A DNA stretch of 64,000 bases. Origin: Bretschneidera sinensis (taxonomy: Eukaryota > Streptophyta > Magnoliopsida > Brassicales > Akaniaceae). The stretch covers positions 100,959,373 to 101,023,372 of the forward strand of contig CM043704.1 in NCBI GenBank assembly GCA_023935145.1. The letters are read 5' to 3'. A model generated the notes under the pieces. The model was not told where the DNA came from. It was given only the letters and a program-made list of their open reading frames with translations, and searched no databases. The position numbers and the translations under genes were made by a program. Below are positions 32,507-46,815 of this stretch, piece by piece (within the stretch, counting starts at the first letter, position 1; each line of letters opens with the position of its first letter).

Positions 32507-34020
32507 TTAAAGCTTCATTTGATGTTTAATCTCAAAATGTCTTTTAAACCCTATTTGTTTTTCTCTTTCACTGTCCCACTCAGACTTAACTTCTCTTATT
32601 TAAACCGCACTAACAACCAAAATGATGTTCATGTGCAAAGATGAAATTATAATTTTTTTCAAGGGCCAAATTAAAATGATTAAAACGAAATACCATTCTT
32701 ATAATCCAAAATTTTTAATACATGACTTTAAAGTATACATTAGTCATCAGTGTATAAGATTAGCGAACTAATTAATATATAAGTTAATAGCATAAAAAAA
32801 ACAATTGCCTTCTTCAAATTTAAAATTATGTACGTCGTTCTTTCATTAAACAGAAATCACATGTTATGATCATGTTTACTATAAAATTGTTTAACAATTT
32901 TTTTTCCAATGTAAACTATCAAATAAGCTATGTAATTAATATGAAATTAACTATAATTTGTTTTTAATGTTTTTCAACAATTTATTTGTTATAAAATTAT
33001 TTTTCATATTGTTAATTTAGATAATATTCAATATTTTTATTTAGTAAGTATTGTTCATTTTCTTTGTGATCAAGTTAGCATAATTCTCTTAAGTGTTTTT
33101 TTTTAGTGAAGTAATGATATACATGCACAACGATAAAGTAATTTTATCAAAATATAAACCCAAAGTATAATCACACAATCAATAAATGGTACAAATAACT
33201 CACACATTAGTGAGAATTGAACATAATACTTTGTAGTCAAAGGATCTCAAACTTCATACTTTCTATTGAATTAAAACAAGAGCAATAAAAGTTATTAAAT
33301 TAAGAATTTTAAATTAGGAAAACAGGTAAATCCATTTGGACCCAAATGATGAATCTATATAACTTAAACGATGAAATCACGTGTTGGACGCAACAGAGAT
33401 ATATGTCACTTGGTAAGTTTGTTCTTGTTGAAACAAATGAAAAAAACACGCAACACTAAATGTAAACTCATTGTTTTTAAAGTAACAGACTTTCAATCGA
33501 TTTGATTGATTCTCAATCGATTGAAAAAAAAAAACTTTATTTTCACATTTTCAATTGACTGACTCTCAACTCTTGACTGAACACTTTGTTTTGAACAAAA
33601 TTTCAACACTAACTATCCCTAGCATTTAATTTTTCAAGGCAACGTGTGAGGAAAACAATATAACTTTGAGGAATTCATGTCATGTTGATGAATGGGCGGA
33701 TTGTGATATTTGAAAAAGCAAATGAATCTAGTAGTTTTTTTTTCATTCTATTTGTTTGTTTTAAAAGATAGTCTTACATCATGATTTGTAGACGAAAAAA
33801 CAACTTCGTGTTCCTTTTCTTGGTTTTAATGTTTTTGCTTTTTTTGTTTACGAAAGTTTTATGTTCCTGGAATATATTTTTGATTTATACAACGTGTGGG
33901 TTATTTGCCTCTAACTTATGTATCGATTATTTTTCATATTTTAGATGAATTTGTTTACAATAGTATTGTATGATTTGTATGGGCAATATGATAGTATAAT
34001 TTTATATTGTAATCAAATTA
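31985..34020. other. AT-rich intergenic DNA with microsatellites
   Basis: It contains a 22-A run (31,985-32,006) and a (TA)17 microsatellite (about 32,465-32,498) followed by CACACACA. There is no coding sequence or recognisable element otherwise. Confidence 0.6.
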
Positions 34021-34025
34021 TTATT

Positions 34026-34166
34026 GGCGTCGTTTGGGTTCAAATTTAAGTAAACTTAAATCTCTTTAAAGCAAAAGTTGCGTTAAAGATAAATTACCTT
34101 AAAGAGATTTATGCAAGTTGATTTAAACAAAAAAATTGCCGTGAAAAAACTGAACCAAACGACGCC
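34026..34166. mobile_element. Tourist-like MITE, 141 bp
   Basis: Terminal inverted repeats are GGCGTCGTTTGGGTTCA and TGAACCAAACGACGCC, matching but for one inserted G. The 3-bp flanks are ATT (34,023-34,025) and ATT (34,167-34,169). The interior forms a further inverted repeat (AAATCTCTTTAA / TTAAAGAGATTTA). Size, TIR type and 3-bp duplication fit PIF/Harbinger-derived MITEs, although these usually duplicate TAA or TTA. Confidence 0.85.
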
Positions 34167-34169
34167 ATT

Positions 34170-35340
34170 GTACTATTTTTATATAACATTGCTTAAATAA
34201 AAATAAATTGATAATTGATAATTAAGGATAAAAGCTAGAAATAGAACTTGCATGAAATGTTAAATTAACAACACACGTCACAAAGAACATGTATTACACT
34301 AAAAATTTAACACGTGAAAAGAACAAGCATGTTATAAGTTATTTTTTAAGGATTTGGTATTAGTTTTACCTTTTGGGTTTTATCATTGGTTGTAAATTCC
34401 CTCCAAACTTTAAAACTGAACAATTTCCACCCTTAATTTTGGAATAGTAATATTGTTCCATTAGTCTAATTCTAAGTTAAATCTAACTGATTTTTCAATA
34501 TGTACATATGCATGGTAAAAACATGACACATACGTTTTTGCCACACGTGTACAAGAGTGAAAAACTAATTTGATTTAACTAAAAAATTATATTGATAAGA
34601 CAATTTTTTACTCCTCTAAAGTTAAGGGATAAATTATTCGATTTAAAAAATTAGAAAGTAATTTGTTACTAATGATAAATTTAAGGAGCAAAAATAATAT
34701 TAACTCATTTATCCAAAAACTCATCACAAAACCTTAGTGTCACGTTCACATAAAATTAAGGATACTAAAAGTTTATGCTCTCATCAAAACTCGAACTTCT
34801 CATATCAAAAATATCGGATTTTAGGGTAGATTTTATCTCCTGATGATTGGGTGATAAAAATTCTTTGTCAAATTTAGGGATGAAACATGAGTGAGAGTCT
34901 TCGATCCATTTAATCTTTGAATTATTTTTTATTTATATATTTTTTATTTAAGAATATATTAATATTCAAAGATAGAAAAGATTTTTTTAAAAATAACTCT
35001 TTTGATCTACTATAAAATTGTAATTTAACTACAAAATTTTATTTTTTTTAAATATACTAATGATTGAGAGATTGAATCCAAAAGAATAAAACGTATCACC
35101 AAAACAAAAGTTTGAGTTAAATCATTTTTTTCTTTTAAAAATATAAAAGTGTTTTAATTATGCATGTTGGAACTATTGTCAAGAGAAATTTTTTATTAAT
35201 TCGATTTAACATTTAGATCAATTGAACTTTTTATTAGTAATTTTAAATTTTTTATTAATAATTTTAATTTTTAAATCTCATCTATATTAATATTATTAAT
35301 CTAAACCGAAAAAATTTAAACTCGAGGAAAGAAAGAATTT
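34170..35340. other. AT-rich intergenic DNA upstream of actin
   Basis: No coding potential or element recognised. The base composition changes to less AT-rich near 35,350, where the actin upstream region starts. Confidence 0.5.
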
Positions 35341-36880
35341 TTTCATTGCCAACCCTCTACGCAAGCGGATTTTATTAGGCGAGGTCCGTACTCAGCATGA
35401 CCCACCACTGCCTACCTACTCACCCATATAGCCGCCCTGCTGATGTGGCAACAGAGACACTAGTCTTTACACAAACAACACATCATCAGCCCCACCGAAA
35501 TCTACAGAGTCGGCTAAGGACTTCGTTGGATTCCAAATCAAACAAGATTCCTTTTCCAGTCTTAATCAGAAAGTCACACCAAGGAGTTTTCTGTGTGGTA
35601 GTAAAAAGAAGTCATGGGGAGATTCCACGTTTCGATTCTTTACCGAGATAACTTTTTCTCACAAACCAAACACACCGAAAGTGCATCTGGGTTTCATTTC
35701 ATTTGCATTTCGTTGTCATTTGTGGCATTTTTGTGTTGGTACATATAGTAGAATACACGCACCTGTCATCTTTTCTTATTTCCAGTTTTCAGCTTCCCTG
35801 CTCTCCCGACTATCTTTCACTTTAAGGACAGAGGGGCTAAGCTTTAGCTTAAATAAGGTATGTTGTCGATTCTCTGTCTTTGGAGTTTGGATTCCTCCCT
35901 TTATGTCCATCTTTTGCTTGATCTACGCATTTGTTCTCTTTGCATAATAGATTTTAGATTCTTAGAAGATGGTTTTTTCAAAGCGTTTCCTCTTTTCATT
36001 TGATCTAGATCCCCTTTCATGGCAGACAAAGTGAACCGGTTATTTGGTGTGTTTAACAATTAATAAAGGGTTAGATGATCTTTCAAGTTTGAATTTATTT
36101 TCTGATCTAGATCTGCTTAATCTACATTTCTTTTTGGTGGGTGTTATCATTTTAATTTTTTTTTGCTGAGTTTTAATATGTAATAAGAAGCTTAGGCAAT
36201 TTGATCGATTAGAGTGATGCCTCTTTTGCTATTGTTCTGGGTATTATTAGTGTTATAAGCTTTTGTTCTGTCATATCTCAAGCTGATTGTTACCTTTCAC
36301 GCATCTGTTTTTGTTGCTATTAGTTTAGCAGTTCAAGATTCTGTAGTATGCCTGTCAGATTTGTTCACTACAATTGTTTGCTTTTATTCATTCGAAAAGA
36401 TGCGCATTTTTTGCCACTTTCTTTTGCATACCTTTAGATACTTGTTTGATGGCCTTCTTGAATATGGTTTATTGTTTTTAGGTATAAGAGAGCTATGAAA
36501 GTTGCTTTGGATAAAGATTGATTGTGCTGATTAAAATGGCCTTTCATGATCTTGACAATTTTAAAAGTGTCAGTCACATTAGTGAACTGCATCTTTAATT
36601 TTCCAGTCTTGGTGTTAAGTTTTACTCTTACCAAACTAAAAGTGTTACTCTTACCAAAGATAGTGTTGTATCTTTTGGGCGCAATCGGTAGGAACTATCT
36701 AAAGGGCTGTTTTGATTTAGTCATCTTTATGTATTTATGTTCTAGATTGTTCTTATTGGTTCGTCATCTCTTTCAGTGAATTTCACATTTATTTCAAAGG
36801 GTGTTATTATATATGTAGATTTTTTTTCCTGTAAGTTCCCCCTTCATCTCATGCCATTTCCTCTTACAGTATTATAAGAG
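35341..36880 (+). promoter_or_regulatory. Actin upstream region, leader exon and leader intron
   Basis: A non-coding leader exon ends AAATAAG at 35,857, followed by GTATGT. The T-rich leader intron (35,858-36,869) ends TTACAG, and 11 nt of leader exon 2 precede the ATG at 36,881. Plant actin genes commonly have such a leader intron, often needed for strong expression. I cannot fix the transcription start or a TATA box with confidence. A short ORF at 35,397-35,651 has no recognisable product and is not called. Confidence 0.75.
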
Positions 36881-38922
<2,042 letters not shown>

Positions 38923-40530
38923 GTCGTGACAAGATTGGAGATGAGTTGAGGTCTGTCCCCTGGTCTTGTTTCATACGTGAGTTCAGTTTGGTTGACTTTT
39001 GAAGATTTGGTTTATTGGTAGATGAAAGATCTTGGTATATTGGATGACTGGGGTTATCATCTTCGAGTATATTATGCTTTCTTACTAGGTTAGCCAAATT
39101 ACTTTTGGCAACAAGTGGTCGTTACTCTAACTAGGGTAGTAATTTTGTCTGCTTTGGCCTACCATTCTCCTATTTGGTCATGAATATTTTAGGTGCTGTG
39201 TGTTAGAACAGAATCAGAATTTGAAGTTTGTTCTACTTTCTCTCCCCCTTTTGGGATTTTTGTCTGTCCTGTTTATATTGTTGTAATGGTAAAATTAATT
39301 TCAATTTCAGTTTGCATTGAGCAATAGCAAATACTATTCATTGTTGCTGTCTGTAAAATTCCCTATTAAAAGATGGTGGGTGTCATTATTTGTTTGAAAA
39401 AAAATCTGTTCTACACTGATACATCCTTCAGCACTATAAGATGCTATTTAGATGCTGACACCTTTAGTGGTAGGGTAATAGCCCTTATATTAGCATGCAA
39501 AAGGCGTTTTATCATAGAGTTGGTAGTTGCTGATATTGTTGGAATAGCCCTTATATTAACATGGTTGCTATGCAGTGTGACTGATCTTGTTTGAGTAACT
39601 TGACGGGAGCACAAAGAAATAAGCTCATGATTGGTTTGCATTTAAGGAGTGGAATAATGCTAACAGGAGTGAAGAGGAAGGGAAAGAAAATGAAAGAAGA
39701 TGGGAAGAATATGGAAGAAGAATAAGAAGGAAGATCTTGTTTTTGTTTTTATTATTTTGTGATTATGGTTGTATATTTTTTTTGTATTTTTTGTTTTAAA
39801 AATCATTTAATTAAACCATTTTTCATAGCGATAGATTTCATATATCCATATTCTCCATCCATACGGTAACTTTCTTTACTTAAAAGAAAAATACAATGAA
39901 GTTCTTTATCCCAAGTGAGTTATTGGCACGTGAAATCGATTTGAAGTGTTCGTTTGAAACCAAATGAAAATGGAATTAATTTAGAATTGAATTGAAATGA
40001 ATTTTTATATTTGATTTTTTTATTTTTAAGTTATAAAATTCATTTGAATTTTCATATTTAAATATTTTGAAATAAATAAAAAATTTAAAATGTGATTGGG
40101 GAGGGAGAGTTTTTTTACTCTTCATTTCATAGATTTTTTTGGAAAATTATATTAATTTTGTTAGAATTTGCAACAAACAACTTAATTTCACAATGAGTTA
40201 TAGTTTTTTTTTTTTTTCCAAATATGATTATTATAGAATTTAAAATAAATTTATGAAAACTATAAAATTTATTGTGCAAGACTTTAAAGTACTCAAATAG
40301 TAGTGAGCGAGATTGGCTATCTTTATTAAGAGTATTGTTTGGGTTTTAAATAGATCTTATTAATAATCTGAGATGAATCAACATTTATACATGATCCATG
40401 TGCGAAAACACTTGCATAATATTGATAAGGACAATATTTTCTCTCTCCTCAAACACTTTTTAGAAAATTGTGGCTTGTGAAAGTAACATAAGCTGAAAAA
40501 TGGGATTGACATATCCTAAAAATCTGTTGT
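38923..40530. other. Actin 3' region and AT-rich intergenic DNA
   Basis: The first few hundred bases after the stop are the actin 3' untranslated region (T-rich, ending near 39,360 by composition). Beyond that there is AT-rich DNA with no gene. The phrase ATAGCCCTTATATTA occurs twice (39,477 and 39,544). Confidence 0.5.
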
Positions 40531-41119
40531 TGATGCCAAAAATATGTTGCTAAATAGGAGGTTAATGCTTCAATGCCTGCACAAGGGAATGGGAGTGAAC
40601 TAGAGAATCACCGGAGGAGAAAAGGGGGATACCTCTGAGGACATTCCGACACTCTTGTCAGTGTATGGTTTTAGAAAAATTGAGAGAATAACAGTGCTTA
40701 ATGTTTTCAGTAAATGAGTGTGTGAAATTCCAGATGATCCTGGATTTGCATACCTTGGACCTTTTATAGTATTTCGGAGGTGAGGTTGCCCACGTGGTCG
40801 GGATGGGGCAATTCCGGAGATCTTGTTCCTCCGTCGGAAGGTCTAGTCGAGTGTCCAGGGATGGCTGTAATCCCTGTAATCATGCTTACAGGTCTGTGCG
40901 GGGGTGTCCGGGAGTGGTGATGTCTACCCACTGTTTTGTCTATATGTCACTATGTTGTTAGATGAGAGAGGTCCACGTGTCGTTGTGCTATTGGGCAAGA
41001 ACCGTCTACGTGTCATTGTACTATTGGTTGAGGACTATCCACGTGTTGCTATGCTATTGGATAGGGGGCTTGTCTACGTGTCGTCATGCTATTGGGTGGT
41101 GCGTTTATTGGTTGCATCA
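40531..41119 (-). repeat. 3' LTR of the Tat element (589 bp) with G-box-like repeats
   Basis: Ends are TGATGCC (40,531) and TTGCATCA (41,119) on the plus strand. It aligns throughout with 52,336-52,906. From about 40,970 to 41,100 a unit of about 35 bp, (C/T)CACGTGT...CTATTGG, is repeated four times. Several copies keep the CACGTG core of the plant G-box. The 5' LTR has the same array with most CACGTG cores mutated. Confidence 0.85.
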
Positions 41120-41136
41120 AAGGCCCCCCTTTCTTT
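41120..41136 (-). other. Polypurine tract of the Tat element
   Basis: On the minus strand AAAGAAAGGGGGGCCTT directly precedes the 3' LTR, as required for plus-strand priming. Confidence 0.75.
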
Positions 41137-41179
41137 AAGTACATTTATGTGCTCTAAGGAAGTATGATAGGGCTAGGTC

Positions 41180-41333
41180 TTGGAGACGTTGGTCCGAGCA
41201 TATGAGCAACAGTCAATATGCTCGGCCTTGAAGACGTTGGTCCGAACATATGAGCAGTAGTCAATATGCTCGGCCTTGGAGACGTTGGTCCGAGCACATG
41301 AGCAGTAGTCAATATACTCGGCCTTCGAGACAT
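41180..41333. repeat. 48-bp tandem repeat, about 3.2 copies
   Basis: The unit TTGGAGACGTTGGTCCGAGC...ATATGCTCGGCC repeats three times plus a partial copy with few differences. It lies just inside the 3' end of the Tat element; tandem repeats in this position are common in Tat and Ogre elements. Confidence 0.85.
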
Positions 41334-41740
41334 TCAATCTGGGCTGTTCATTTTTGATATCCTTAACGGATTTTTTATGCTTCTTTTCCTAAAGTTGTTG
41401 GTGAATTCTTGGGCTTCTTTTGTTGGAGTTTTTGGTGGATTTTTGGGCTTTTTGCCTTTTGGGCCTAAAACGAATCCTTTGGTGTTGGGCCCTGGGTAAT
41501 TCTTTTTGCCTTCTAGGCCCAAAAGAATAATATTTAGGTTGTCTTCAAAACCCTTTTACACGTGGCGTATTGGGCCAGTTAATGCGTACAGTTGTCCAGA
41601 GTAGAAATGACAGCGTCATTATTGATTGGTTCCCTTGGGGAATGGTACGACACCTCGAGCAGGCAAAATGTCGCATCATTGTGACTGGAGGCCCTTGGGG
41701 AACGTAAAAGTAGCCTCGGTTACTTCGACCATCACGTCCT

Positions 41741-42999
41741 TGTCGTGCAATTATCTACCTAAATAAATAAGCAAATATTTGAATAGTTTTACTTGCAAGT
41801 GCATAAGGTCAATAGTAGCATGATATGTAAATGCGAGATCATCTCCACAAGGATTGGTAAATTTTGATTAAGAATTAGTTTCGCAATATAAAATGAAAGA
41901 AATAAATATTGAGTTTGGATTGATAATGATAAAGGCGTAGGGACTTGATATCCACTACTAATCATGCTACCACAACAAAACAATATACCAATGCTTTACT
42001 CGCACTATGAATACCTGATGTTTGTCAACCTAAAGGAATGGTGTATACTCCTTAAGCTATTTATTTCCCTAAGCAATGAGTTAGGTATGATGTATACTTT
42101 AACTCTATTCTTTCTTAAGGGATTCAACATGGTGTATACTGAATTGTTCCTTAAGAGAGCATAGGATATGTGGAAATCGACAACCACATGAGACCTAGGG
42201 CATGATGTATACTCCTGGTTTCCCATGTTGATTAACCCAAGAACTCGGCGTGGATTTCTTTTGTTACTATTGTTAAACCCAAGACTCGATCATCCAAATT
42301 GATTCAACTAACTAATCCATACCACATGTATATATCGATCAGGCAAACAAATATGAGGAATTTAAATAAAAACATGTATTAATCAAGTTAAGAATCACAA
42401 CATAAATATCACAAAGGTGCCAATACTGAATTATTGAGTAAATATAATTAGAGCTTCAATCAAGCCCTTACTAAGAAGTTAGTTACACATGGTAGTGATG
42501 TTAAACATCTTCATAAATGTAAAATAAAGATAAAAGAATAAATCCGGAAAATACTGTGGAGAAGAGTCGTTAATTCGTCTCCAAAGCTTAAAACTGAAAA
42601 GAAGATGATCCTGTTTCTGTATTTTACAAGTCTATTTATAAGGTCTTAAGACATCTGGAAACCCTAACTAGAAAAACAGAACCCTAACCCTACTTTCCAA
42701 AACAGGTTTTGCCGTTTTACTGCACGTGTGCGCTCGATCTCATGCTGGTGCGCTCGAGCCTTCTTCTTATGCACACGAGTGCTTGTGCGCTTGATCGCAC
42801 TCTTCTATGCTCGATCGCACTAAGCTTCTTCCAGGTCTTCCAGATTTTTTCCTCTGAGCTCCAAAATGCTTCTTTTCCTTCAAGAACCTATAAAAACACA
42901 GAAAACACAAAATGAAGTAAAATAGAATAAAATACGTAAACTAAGAGCTTAACAAATGTAAATTAAGGGGCTTAAATATGAATATTTAAGCATTTATCA
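41741..42999 (-). mobile_element. Solo LTR (Athila-like), minus orientation, 1,259 bp
   Basis: On the minus strand it starts TGATAAATGC at 42,999 and ends CACGACA at 41,741. It is flanked by GTCCT at 41,736-41,740 and 43,000-43,004, a perfect 5-bp duplication. There are no internal genes, so the element was removed by LTR-LTR recombination. The LTR start resembles that of the Athila at 8,136 (GCCCCTTAATTTACA...). A TATA box (TATAAATA) is at 42,640-42,633, and CpG-rich GCTCGAGCGCA-type palindromes lie at about 42,720-42,820. Confidence 0.9.
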
Positions 43000-43045
43000 G
43001 TCCTTCTAACTGTAAGGTTTTAACTCTCCTCGTTTGTCACGTCTT

Positions 43046-43062
43046 TTTTCCTATATAAGGGC
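43046..43062 (+). promoter_or_regulatory. TATA box for the antisense ORF of the Tat element
   Basis: TCCTATATAAGGGC at about 43,049-43,062 is a good plant TATA box on the plus strand, about 240 bp before the first ATG of the antisense ORF (43,302). A leader with CACTTCACTTACAATCAG follows. Confidence 0.55.
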
Positions 43063-43301
43063 ATTTGCTCCTCATTTCACTTCACTTACAATCAGAGAAA
43101 AATTTGAGAGCCCACATGCTCGTCCCAAAAGTTTGAGAGTGCTGGGAGTTGATTTTGGTGGGAGGGTACTTGGAGTTGTCTTCAGGTTAGAGGGTGCTTG
43201 AGGTTCGAGAGTGCTCAGAAATGGAGGGAGATAGAGGCTTCGGCCGAGGAGGAACTGCTTGAGATATCACACTTTGGTGAGTTTCGTCTATATACTTTTT
43301 C

Positions 43302-46300
43302 ATGTCTTCAGTAGATCGATTTCGCGATAGGCCCAGTAGTGGCAGTGGTATTGATGGTAGTGTGTCCGGGGAGATGAGGTCTAGCTCGTCCTTCGCCGGG
43401 AGTGAGTCTTCGAACGGTGCCGAGGCCAGGGAGGGGCCATTGGCCATAGTGCCCTACGTGGCAGTGGAAGAGGAGTATGAAGAGGACTCTAGCTCTGAGG
43501 GTGAGGAAGAGGTAAACACTGCCCTGACCGAGCTGTGGAGGGATATGGCTATGGAAGAAATGGTGCAGTGAATGTTCACGGCGAACACTGTACCCAGCCA
43601 AATAGAGTAGGAAGATCTCGAGGTGATTCGGAGGACATACTGTATTTCTAAGGAGTAAGTCTTTAAGCCAGCTAGGGTTGGAGAGAGGGCTTGTGATGTC
43701 CTTTCGAGTCATGTGCCCTATGAACTATATGTGTACAAGGAACACATGAGGGTCAGGCTTCGATTTCCCCTCCATCCCTTCTTTTGCGCAGTGCTAAGGT
43801 ATTTTGACATAGCACTGTGCCAGCTGATAAGTGCTTAAATAGTCAATTTAAGCCCCTTAATTTACACTTGTTAGGCTATTTATTTATATATTTTAGTAGA
43901 TTCTATTTCATTTTTGTGTTTTATGTGTTTTCTATAGGGCTTTGACAAAAAGATAATATTTTGGAGCTTTTAGGAGTAAAAGTCAAGTTCTACCATCCAG
44001 CAAGGTGTGCTCGAGCGCACCTCCCTTGTGATCGAGCGCATAGGCACACAAGTGCACTTGTAGAAGGCTCGAGCGCACACATGCGCTCGAGCGCAGCCCG
44101 CATACGATCGAGTGCAAACACTCCAGAGGTGGCAGAGCCAAATATGAAAAGAAGTCTCCGGATCTCAAATAGGAAATTAGGGTTTCGTGACACCCTTAGA
44201 GCCCTATATATAGCCCTGTAAAACACAGAAACCATACTTTTTGTTTTAGACTTGAAGTTGCAAGTTTAGGAGAGGAATTGACGACTCGTCTCTCGAGTCT
44301 TCTTCGGGGTTTTATTTTTCTGTTTTTTTTGTTTCATTATGGTTAGAATGTTTAGTTTAACTAGCATGTGTAACTAAACTCTTATAGGGCTTGATTGAAG
44401 CCCTAGTTATGATTTTCCACATATTTATTCATTGATTACCTTTGCCTATAGCCATGTTAGAATGTTTAACTTGATTAATACCTTTTTGTATTTAAATTCC
44501 TCATATGCGTGTGTCTGATCAACGTATGTATATGGTATGGTTTAGTTAGTTGAATCAATTTGGATAACCGAGTCCTGGGCTCAACAATTGTAACAAGAGA
44601 TATCCATACCGGATTCTTGGGTTAATTAACACGGGAAACCGGGAGCGGACCAAGCCCTAGGTCCCGTGTGGTTGCCGATCTCCACAGCCCTTATGCTCTC
44701 TTAAGGAACAACTCAGTATACACCCATGCTGAATCCCTTAAGAGAGAAAAGAGTTAGAGTATACACCATGCCTAACTCATTGTATAGGGAGATCAATAGC
44801 CTAAGGTGTGGACCAAGCCTTTAGGTTGGCAACCATTAAATATTCATAATAAGACTAGAGCATTGGTACCTTACTTAGTGGGAAAGTATAATTAGTGGTG
44901 GATATTGTAGTATTATGTTCTCATTATTATTAACTCACACTCAATAGTTATTTCTCTTTTTACTTTGAAGAAACTAATTCTAAATCGAAATTGACAAATC
45001 CTTGTGGAAATGATCTCGCACTTGCACATTATGCTACCATTGACCTTGTGTACTTGCAAGTAAAACAAGTACCATTATTTGCATATTTATTTAGGTAGAT
45101 AATCGTCTAACACCAGCTGGTATCGAACTTGGTGCGAGTGATTATGGCCTTCATCTGTGTTTGCACAGAGGTGGGGGGATTGATGAATATCAATGTCTTC
45201 AAGGCCCACTTCTAGATAAGTAAGTACAGCCAAACCGGGTAGGTCGTGATTAGTTCGAGGGCAAAGAGGGTGTTGAGAAAGACACCTCTTCGATTAAAAG
45301 GTGGAAGAAGTCCTTCTTCGCCCAAAGTGAGAAGAGTTTTGGGGTTCCACTCCCTTGGAGTCTGGATCGGACGGGGAAATACAAAAATCTGAGCCTTCTG
45401 TTCTGCGCAGAAAACGTTAAACTCCATGGTGGTCTCACCCCTGGATGTGGAGGTCCTGTACGATAATGAGGAGTTGGTAAGGCGCGACCTCTGCCCTCAA
45501 TGCCCCGAGGATTCTATAGAGAGTGGTAACCCCTGTGCCCGCTACTTTATACTTGTGTCTTTTTCCTTTTGTTTGTCAATTTTTTATGCTTTGCTTTATA
45601 TCTTTTCCCGTTCATCCTATACTTATGCATTTTTTATTCTATGTTTGGGCAGAGATGGAGGCGACGAAAAGGAAGAAGGCTGCCCAAGCGGGGAAGTAGC
45701 TTGTTCCAGCCCTAGGCGCAAAGAAGAGGTTACGAGCTCTTTCCCCCATTCTTATTGATCTGGAGAGCCCTCTTGAGCTTTCTTCTAAGCCGGGGGTTAC
45801 TCTAGTTGTACCCCAGGCTCTATCTTCATCCCGTGGTGATCCTTCTGGTGCGACGGTCTTCACACTCAACTGGGGCTTGAAGATTGATGATTCTATCTTT
45901 TCTCATTCCAGGGTGACCTGGGAACACTTAGTCTTAGGGGTCCAGCCTCAGGATATGCTTGAGATCTCGCGGAGACTCTACTCCATCATTGAGGCCTTGG
46001 CTTCCCAGGTAAAAAACTCTTCATTTATTTTCCTTAGATTTTCTCTTTATCTTGGTAGCTAACGATCCTTGCCTTGTTTCAGTCGAGTGTGCTACTGGCA
46101 GTGTTGTCACACCGGTTCATGGACACGGCTGAAAAGTTAAGCCAAGCTCAGTAGAAGGTGGACGAGAGTGTCAAGCTCATCCACCAACTAAAGGCGTCTT
46201 TAGAGACGGTCAACTAGGCTAGGGTTGATACCGCTCTGGAGAGAGATGCTGTTGTAGCCTCAGAACAGTGGCTCAGGGAGGAGGCCGATACTTATACTCG

Positions 46301-46541
46301 GAGGGCTATGGAGGATGCCCTGGCTATCTTCAAGGACTCGAATTCCTATCAGGGGGCTGTCGAGGAAGAGAAGGGTCTGCAGCACCTTGAGGGCTTCTTG
46401 GAGGCCAAGAAGAAAGCTGAGGCCTTCTACCCTGAGGTCGACTTCTCGGGTCTGGACATGGTTGTCCATTTGGAAGAGGAGGCAGCCGCGGTCGATGATG
46501 GCGACAAGGATGAGGGGGTTGCCCAGCCAGAGGTGGGGTAA
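43302..46541 (+). pseudogene. Antisense extra ORF of the Tat element (putative gypsy-type transposon domain), interrupted
   Basis: On the plus strand, opposite to gag-pol, an acidic Ser/Glu-rich start (43,302-43,571) continues in the same frame past stops at 43,569, 43,605 and 43,650. It leads to a Phe-Pro-Leu-His-Pro-Phe-Phe segment (43,768), typical of the plant 'putative gypsy type transposon' domain. A solo LTR (43,825-45,112) cuts it after Cys-Gln-Leu, and the domain resumes at 45,113. Probable introns are 45,53x-45,652 (GTAACC...GGGCAG) and 46,010-46,081 (GTAAAA...TTTCAG). A coiled-coil-like Glu/Ala-rich C-terminus (46,308-46,541) ends it. Extra ORFs of this kind, sense or antisense, are known in Tat elements; their function is unknown. 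Confidence 0.65.
43825..45112 (+). mobile_element. Solo LTR (Athila-like), plus orientation, 1,288 bp
   Basis: It starts TGATAAGTGC and ends CTAACA, flanked by CCAGC at 43,820-43,824 and 45,113-45,117 (perfect 5-bp duplication). It is the same family as 41,741-42,999 in opposite orientation. A TATATATA box is at 44,205-44,212. A CpG-rich block (44,005-44,120) contains TGCGCTCGAGCGCA-type palindromes. Confidence 0.92.
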
Positions 46542-46815
46542 AGACCGATGAGAAGGTGATTACCCTGCCAGATGGTGAGACCGCGGCCATACCTGCAGGG
46601 GCAGTCGCCCTCTGAGGACTTATTTTTATTTTTATTTTTTCTAGTTTTTCTTCTTTTGTAATTCAAGGCCAATAGTGCCTCTGTGTAAAACTGTTATGTG
46701 ATTTAATGAAACTGCGAGTTTTCTTATTAATTTGTTGTCCCTTACTGTAATCGTACTTTTGACATTATAGTCTTAGTTAACCGAGGTGCTCTGTGAGCCA
46801 CACTCGAGGCATATG

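Noticed and set aside
35397..35947. Two open frames upstream of actin (84 and 88 codons)
   Set aside because: They lack motifs, lie in the promoter/leader and leader-intron area, and have composition like non-coding plant DNA.
43187..43712. Minus-strand frames opposite the antisense ORF start
   Set aside because: They are shadows of the acidic, Ser/Gly-rich plus-strand frame, which has the recognisable domain downstream.
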